A DNA stretch of 64,000 nt from Gemmatimonadota bacterium (lineage in GTDB: Bacteria; Gemmatimonadota; Gemmatimonadetes; Gemmatimonadales; Gemmatimonadaceae). Positions 60,394 through 64,000 of the stretch are shown here, piece by piece (within the stretch, counting starts at the first letter, position 1; each line of letters starts with the position of its first letter). The stretch lies in NCBI GenBank assembly GCA_016714015.1, contig JADJNZ010000008.1:1-64000 (forward strand). The letters are read 5' to 3'. Under the pieces are notes generated by a model. It worked only from the letters and a program-made list of their open reading frames with translations, searched no databases and was not told the origin of the DNA. The translations under genes and the position numbers were made by a program.

Positions 60394-61536
60394 ATGACCG
60401 AGACACTCCAGGCCCGCCTCGCCGAGGCGCTGGCCCCGATCGCCAATCCGCGCACGGGCGCGTCGCTCTACCAGACCCAGCAGGTGCGCGACATCGCGGC
60501 CACGCGCGACGGCAAGGTGCGCGTGACCCTTCTCCTCGCGGCGCAGGACGACCCGACGCTCGCGCGGCAAGTCCGTCAGGCGCTCGAGAAGGTCGAGGGC
60601 GTCACCGATGTCCGCGTCGACGTGAAGGATGCTGCCGAAGCGCCCGTGCCCTCCTCGGCCCCAGCGCCCGCGGCCGCCCCACCGAGTGCCAAGGCGCGCG
60701 CCCTGCCGGTCATGAACGAGCCGGCCGCGGCGCCGCGCACGCCGGCCGCGCCGACCCCGGTCACCTATCCGAGGCTCGGACGCATCGTCGCGGTCTCGTC
60801 GGGTAAGGGCGGCGTCGGCAAGTCCACCGTGACGACCAACCTCGCCATCGCGCTCGCGAAGGCCGGCTATCGCGTGGGGCTGATGGACGCCGACATCTAC
60901 GGCCCGAACATCCCGCGCATGATGGGCGTGGACGAAGCCCCGCCGGTGCAGAACGACAAGATCATGCCGCTGCTCGCGCACGGCGTGAAGGTGATCTCGC
61001 TCGGCTTCCTCATCGAGCGCGACCAGCCCGCGATCTGGCGCGGCCCGATCGTCATGAAGATCATCACGCAGTTCCTGCGGGACGTCGACTGGAACGACCT
61101 CGACCTGCTGCTCGTCGACATGCCGCCCGGCACCGGCGACGCCCAGCTCTCGCTCGTGCAGGCGACGAGCGTCGCTGGCGCGGTGATCGTCACCACGCCG
61201 CAGGAGGTCTCGGTGGGTGATGCGCTGCGCGGCGCGATGATGTTCCGCCGTACGGGCGTGCCGGTGCTCGGCGTGGTCGAGAACATGAGCTACTTCGAGT
61301 CGCCGGAGACGGGCAAGCCGATGGCGATCTTCGGCACTGGCGGCGGGAAGCGGCTGGCGGATGAGCTGCAAGTGCCGCTGCTCGGCGAGATTCCGCTCTA
61401 CCCGCCGGTGCTCGAGGGCGCGGATCGCGGCGCGCCCATCGTCGTCTCCGACCCCGAGTCGTCCGCCGCGAAGAAGCTCACCGCCGTCGCGATGGCGGTG
61501 GCGAAGCAGCTCGGCGTGCGGACTACTGCGGGGTAG
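60394..61536 (+). CDS. mrp: Mrp/NBP35-family ATPase, iron-sulfur carrier
   Basis: 380 residues. An N-terminal MIP18-like domain (1-80), a Pro/Ala linker (81-125), and the deviant Walker A ATPase VSSGKGGVGKST (135-146) with DADIYGPNIPRMMG. The usual CxxC after ENMSYF, which bridges a 4Fe-4S cluster between two subunits, is replaced: the stretch reads ENMSYFESPETGKPMAIFG. So cluster binding, if any, must differ; Mrp proteins without the CxxC are known in some phyla. Ends 14 nt inside a convergent gene. Confidence 0.93.
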   Translation: MTETLQARLAEALAPIANPRTGASLYQTQQVRDIAATRDGKVRVTLLLAAQDDPTLARQVRQALEKVEGVTDVRVDVKDAAEAPVPSSAPAPAAAPPSAKARALPVMNEPAAAPRTPAAPTPVTYPRLGRIVAVSSGKGGVGKSTVTTNLAIALAKAGYRVGLMDADIYGPNIPRMMGVDEAPPVQNDKIMPLLAHGVKVISLGFLIERDQPAIWRGPIVMKIITQFLRDVDWNDLDLLLVDMPPGTGDAQLSLVQATSVAGAVIVTTPQEVSVGDALRGAMMFRRTGVPVLGVVENMSYFESPETGKPMAIFGTGGGKRLADELQVPLLGEIPLYPPVLEGADRGAPIVVSDPESSAAKKLTAVAMAVAKQLGVRTTAG

Positions 61537-62608
61537 CGCCGGGCCGCGCCGGGATCGGACGCCGGGCGGCCGCCACCCCGGCCACCGGCGTCGGGGTCTG
61601 CCACCCCTGCATCGGTGGCTGCGGTCGCTCGGCCGAGGCGCGCCGCCCGCCGCCGGCCCGCGAGAGCAGGGCGGCGCCCAAGCCGGCGCTGACCGCGACC
61701 CACGCGATGGCGACCGCGACGATGCGCGCCAACAGTGCGGGCATGCCGGTGCCCTGCAACGCCGCCGCGAGGAGCCACGGTGTCATGAGCATACCGACGC
61801 CGATGACGAGCGCCCGGAGCGCCTCGGCCCGCGACGTGCCCTCGTGACGAGCCTTCGTGAGGGCGCGGCCGGCCATCAGGGCGAGCGCGAGCCAGCCGAG
61901 CGTGATGATGCCCGCGAGCGCGATGGGAGCGGCGACCAGCACGAACGGGATGAGCAGGATCCCGACCACCGTCACGGCGAGTGCGACGCAGGCGAGGAGC
62001 AGGAGCGGCAGGAAGCCGAACTGGCCGAGCACGCCGACGAAGAAGGCACGCCCGAAATCCTCCTCAAGGACGCGCGCGGTGCGCTCGAGGTTCGGCGCGA
62101 GCAGCACGAGGACGAGGAGTCCGACGACGACGAGCACCGCCGCCCACCCGCCCGTCACCGCGAGCATCCGCGCGCGCGACATCGGCGCGGTCGCCGTCGC
62201 CGCGACGGCGGCGCGCTGCCAGGAATCCATCGATCCGCGGACCTGACCGCCGTCGATGGTCACCGTCCCGCGGTATGCGGTCGCGCTACCGGCCACGGCG
62301 CCGCCTTGCCGGACGACGACGTCGCCCCAGAGCGTGTGGACGTCACCGGCGACGACGCCGAGGATCTCCGCGGTGCCGCCGATCACGACGAGGGGACCGC
62401 GGACGGTATCGCCTGCAGCGATGGTGACGTCGCCGCGGACATAACGGCCGTTCAGCCGCACGCTGTCCTCGGAGACATGCAGGGCGCCGAGCGCCACGGT
62501 CACGCTCTCGGCGGGTACGGCAGCCGTGCTGAGCTGTGCGCCTGCGGAACCGGGCGCGGCCGCGAGCGCGAGGAGCGCCGCGGCGAGGACGACCAGGGAG
62601 CGCCGCAT
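61523..62608 (-). CDS. Bactofilin-like exported membrane protein
   Basis: 361 residues from ATG 62608. Signal peptide, then a right-handed beta-helix-like segment (about 45-120: LNGRYVRGDVTIAAGDTVRGPLVVIGG) as in polymer-forming/bactofilin domains, then five or six membrane helices (about 150-320) and a basic/proline tail. A beta-helix joined to a multi-helix membrane domain is seen in predicted integral membrane proteins of unknown function. It lies four nt after the anti-sigma gene, so the sigma factor may respond to it or it may be a target. Confidence 0.72.
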   Translation of the reverse strand: MRRSLVVLAAALLALAAAPGSAGAQLSTAAVPAESVTVALGALHVSEDSVRLNGRYVRGDVTIAAGDTVRGPLVVIGGTAEILGVVAGDVHTLWGDVVVRQGGAVAGSATAYRGTVTIDGGQVRGSMDSWQRAAVAATATAPMSRARMLAVTGGWAAVLVVVGLLVLVLLAPNLERTARVLEEDFGRAFFVGVLGQFGFLPLLLLACVALAVTVVGILLIPFVLVAAPIALAGIITLGWLALALMAGRALTKARHEGTSRAEALRALVIGVGMLMTPWLLAAALQGTGMPALLARIVAVAIAWVAVSAGLGAALLSRAGGGRRASAERPQPPMQGWQTPTPVAGVAAARRPIPARPGATPQ

Positions 62609-62612
62609 CGGG

Positions 62613-63203
62613 CTAGCTCCGGTTGGCGCGAGCGGTGACGGCGAGGCGGCGGAAGCCCAGCACCGCGCCGGTCGCCGCGACGGCGAGGACGGCGGAGGTG
62701 ATGGCGAGAGTCGCCAGTCCGCCCGAGGCGAGGGTCGTCGTGGCGTCGGCGCCCAGGGCACCCGCCGCGACCTCCCCCGCGCCCGTCACGAGCGTCTGGC
62801 GTGTGCGATCGAGGAAGAGTCCCACCACCCAGCCGGCGAGGTCACCGCGGAACGCGAGCCATGCGGCGCTTCCCGAGATCGTGACGGCCGCGAGTCCGGC
62901 CCCAGCGCCGACGAGTACCCGCATCGGCGTGCTCGTCGGGATGAGTCGGCGGGCCGATTCGGTCGCGGCGACGTGCCACGGCTCGACGATCTGCACCTGG
63001 GCCATGATGCCATCGGCGAAGCGCAGGTTCGGCGTGAAGTGGGGCAGGGCGTCGACGGCCTCGGCGACGATCCGCAGCTCGTCGTAGCGCGCGCGACAAT
63101 CGCCGCACTCGGCGAGGTGCGCCCGTAGCGGGGCGACGCCGAATCCGGCGTCGCCGTCGACCAGGAGGTCGATCTCGTTGGGGAGGAGGTGGCGGTGGTT
63201 CAT
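62613..63203 (-). CDS. Zinc-finger anti-sigma factor
   Basis: 196 residues from ATG 63203. An N-terminal zf-HC2 motif (HLAECGDC) typical of anti-sigma factors that bind an ECF sigma; a helix-rich linker and a membrane helix (about 95-115) lead to a second hydrophobic segment (about 140-185) and a basic end. The sigma gene lies directly upstream, separated by the heptamer repeat. It should hold the sigma factor inactive until an envelope signal arrives. Confidence 0.87.
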   Translation of the reverse strand: MNHRHLLPNEIDLLVDGDAGFGVAPLRAHLAECGDCRARYDELRIVAEAVDALPHFTPNLRFADGIMAQVQIVEPWHVAATESARRLIPTSTPMRVLVGAGAGLAAVTISGSAAWLAFRGDLAGWVVGLFLDRTRQTLVTGAGEVAAGALGADATTTLASGGLATLAITSAVLAVAATGAVLGFRRLAVTARANRS

Positions 63204-63260
63204 GAGAGTCTCCGGAGGGGCGTACGCGGGTGGGGGCCCGGGGGTTTCAGAGCAGCGGAC

Positions 63261-63295
63261 GGAAGGCGGAAGGCGGAAGGCGGAAGGAGGAAGGC
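63261..63295. repeat. Five tandem heptamers GGAAGGC
   Basis: Five direct copies of GGAAGGC (the fourth reads GGAAGGA) in the gap between the sigma and anti-sigma genes. Same GGAAGG unit as at 33065-33082 and 37941-37960. Tandem heptamers can change length by slippage. Confidence 0.9.
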
Positions 63296-63361
63296 GGTCC
63301 GAGCCGGTTCGGGCAGTGTTCGGGGACACGGGTCCGGCGTGCCCTCTTCCGCAGCCTCGGC

Positions 63362-63964
63362 CTACTCCCGCAGGTGTTCGAGCGCGTCCCGCAGTTGGTG
63401 CCGCGCGCGATGGATGTAGGTCTTCACGGTCCCGAGTGGCAGGTCGAGCGTCGCCGCGATCTCCTCGTAGCTGCGGCCCTCGACGTGGCGGAGCATGATG
63501 CAGTTCCGGTACTCCGGGCGGAGCGACGCGATGGCGCGCTCGATGGCGCTGCCGAGTTCCTTCGCGGTCAGCTCGTCGAGCGCGTTCTCGCCCTGGTCGG
63601 CGAGCTCGAACGAGGTCGCTTCGACGTCGGAGGCGCTCGTCGCGTTCGGCGAGCCGTCCATCGAGATCGTGTCGAGATGGCGCCGCCGGAGGTGGTCGAT
63701 CGCGATGTTGTTCGCGATCTTGAAGAGCCAGCTCGAGAACTTGAACTCGGGCCGGTACTTGTCGATGTGGTTCAGGACCTTGATGAAGGCGTCCTGCGCG
63801 AGGTCCTCGGCCGCGGTCGCGTCACGCACCATGCGGAAGATGAGCGAGTAGACCGGCCGCTCGTACCGACGGATGAGCTCGCGATACGCCGCCTCCTTGC
63901 CCTTCTGGGCAAGTGCGACGACGTCGGCATCCGGGAGATTGGGCAGGTCGAGGGGGGGCGCCAT
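63362..63964 (-). CDS. ECF RNA polymerase sigma factor
   Basis: 200 residues. Region 2: YSLIFRMVRDATAAEDLAQDAFIKVL and FSSWLFKIANNIAIDHLRRR; region 4: LRPEYRNCIMLRHVEGRSYEEIAATLDLPLGTVKTYIHRAR. Group resembles RpoE/SigW-type envelope stress sigmas. The acidic insert between regions (about 105-135) is typical. It is paired with the downstream zinc-finger anti-sigma gene. Promoter lies beyond the window edge or in the last 36 nt. Confidence 0.95.
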   Translation of the reverse strand: MAPPLDLPNLPDADVVALAQKGKEAAYRELIRRYERPVYSLIFRMVRDATAAEDLAQDAFIKVLNHIDKYRPEFKFSSWLFKIANNIAIDHLRRRHLDTISMDGSPNATSASDVEATSFELADQGENALDELTAKELGSAIERAIASLRPEYRNCIMLRHVEGRSYEEIAATLDLPLGTVKTYIHRARHQLRDALEHLRE

Positions 63965-64000
63965 TCGCTGTCGGGAAACTTGCCCGGGGTCGCGGTGCCG

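Noticed and set aside
1..64000. tRNA, rRNA, riboswitch or replication origin
   Set aside because: I read the few intergenic gaps and saw no cloverleaf, rRNA segment, known riboswitch core or DnaA-box cluster.

Overview
The window is one 64 kb piece of a GC-rich (about 70 %), gene-dense Gram-negative genome. Secreted outer-membrane-type proteins with signal peptides ending in AQQ, an S9 peptidase, Etf plus a membrane FeS oxidoreductase suited to menaquinone, and many ATGA/GTGA gene overlaps fit a Gemmatimonadota bacterium. That placement is an inference from gene content and style; there is no rRNA or other marker here to prove it. I found no tRNA or rRNA gene, IS element, prophage or CRISPR array.

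Region 1 (2-15258): the 3' 13.7 kb of a giant surface-protein gene with about 27 DUF11-type repeats, a carboxypeptidase-regulatory-like domain, a Big_1-like Ig domain and a C-terminal outer-membrane barrel. It is translationally coupled to a lipoprotein with two OmpA peptidoglycan-binding domains. Region 2 (15304-20792): a five-gene overlapping operon with a Tat-exported GH109 alpha-N-acetylgalactosaminidase, a sugar nucleotidyltransferase, a galactokinase-like GHMP kinase, an MFS transporter and a secreted plug-like protein; together they look like GalNAc scavenging. Region 3 (20789-28311, minus): cstA, an AAA ATPase, a large nested inverted repeat, a secreted S9 peptidase, ybdD and a hybrid histidine kinase, i.e. 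peptide or pyruvate uptake with its small partner and a possible sensor.

Region 4 (28506-34132): a secreted unknown, NAD-type isocitrate dehydrogenase, metallophosphoesterase, SprT-like protein, glutaryl-CoA dehydrogenase, and a pilin-like protein behind a perfect GntR-type palindrome. Region 5 (34229-37939): DUF2306 membrane protein, CapA-like protein and SDR on minus, divergent from an alkylglycerol-monooxygenase-like enzyme. Region 6 (38041-45401): etfBA, pntAB and an EtfAB:quinone oxidoreductase-like FeS membrane protein, then an ICMT-like methyltransferase; this is an electron-routing block that can take electrons from acyl-CoA dehydrogenases such as the nearby GcdH.

Region 7 (45371-53837, minus): nine tightly packed genes mixing glycolysis (gpmI), an outer-membrane barrel, queD, molybdenum-cofactor genes (fdhD, mobA-mobB fusion, moeA), PBP4-type dacB, a methyltransferase and a small membrane protein. 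Region 8 (53940-61536): a cell-envelope run (SH3-like protein, coiled-coil protein, L,D-transpeptidase, M15 peptidase, small helical protein) followed by guaB, an nrnA-like DHH phosphoesterase and mrp. Region 9 (61523-63964, minus): ECF sigma factor, zinc-finger anti-sigma factor and a bactofilin-like membrane protein. Short heptamer repeats and hairpins sit in several of the few intergenic gaps.
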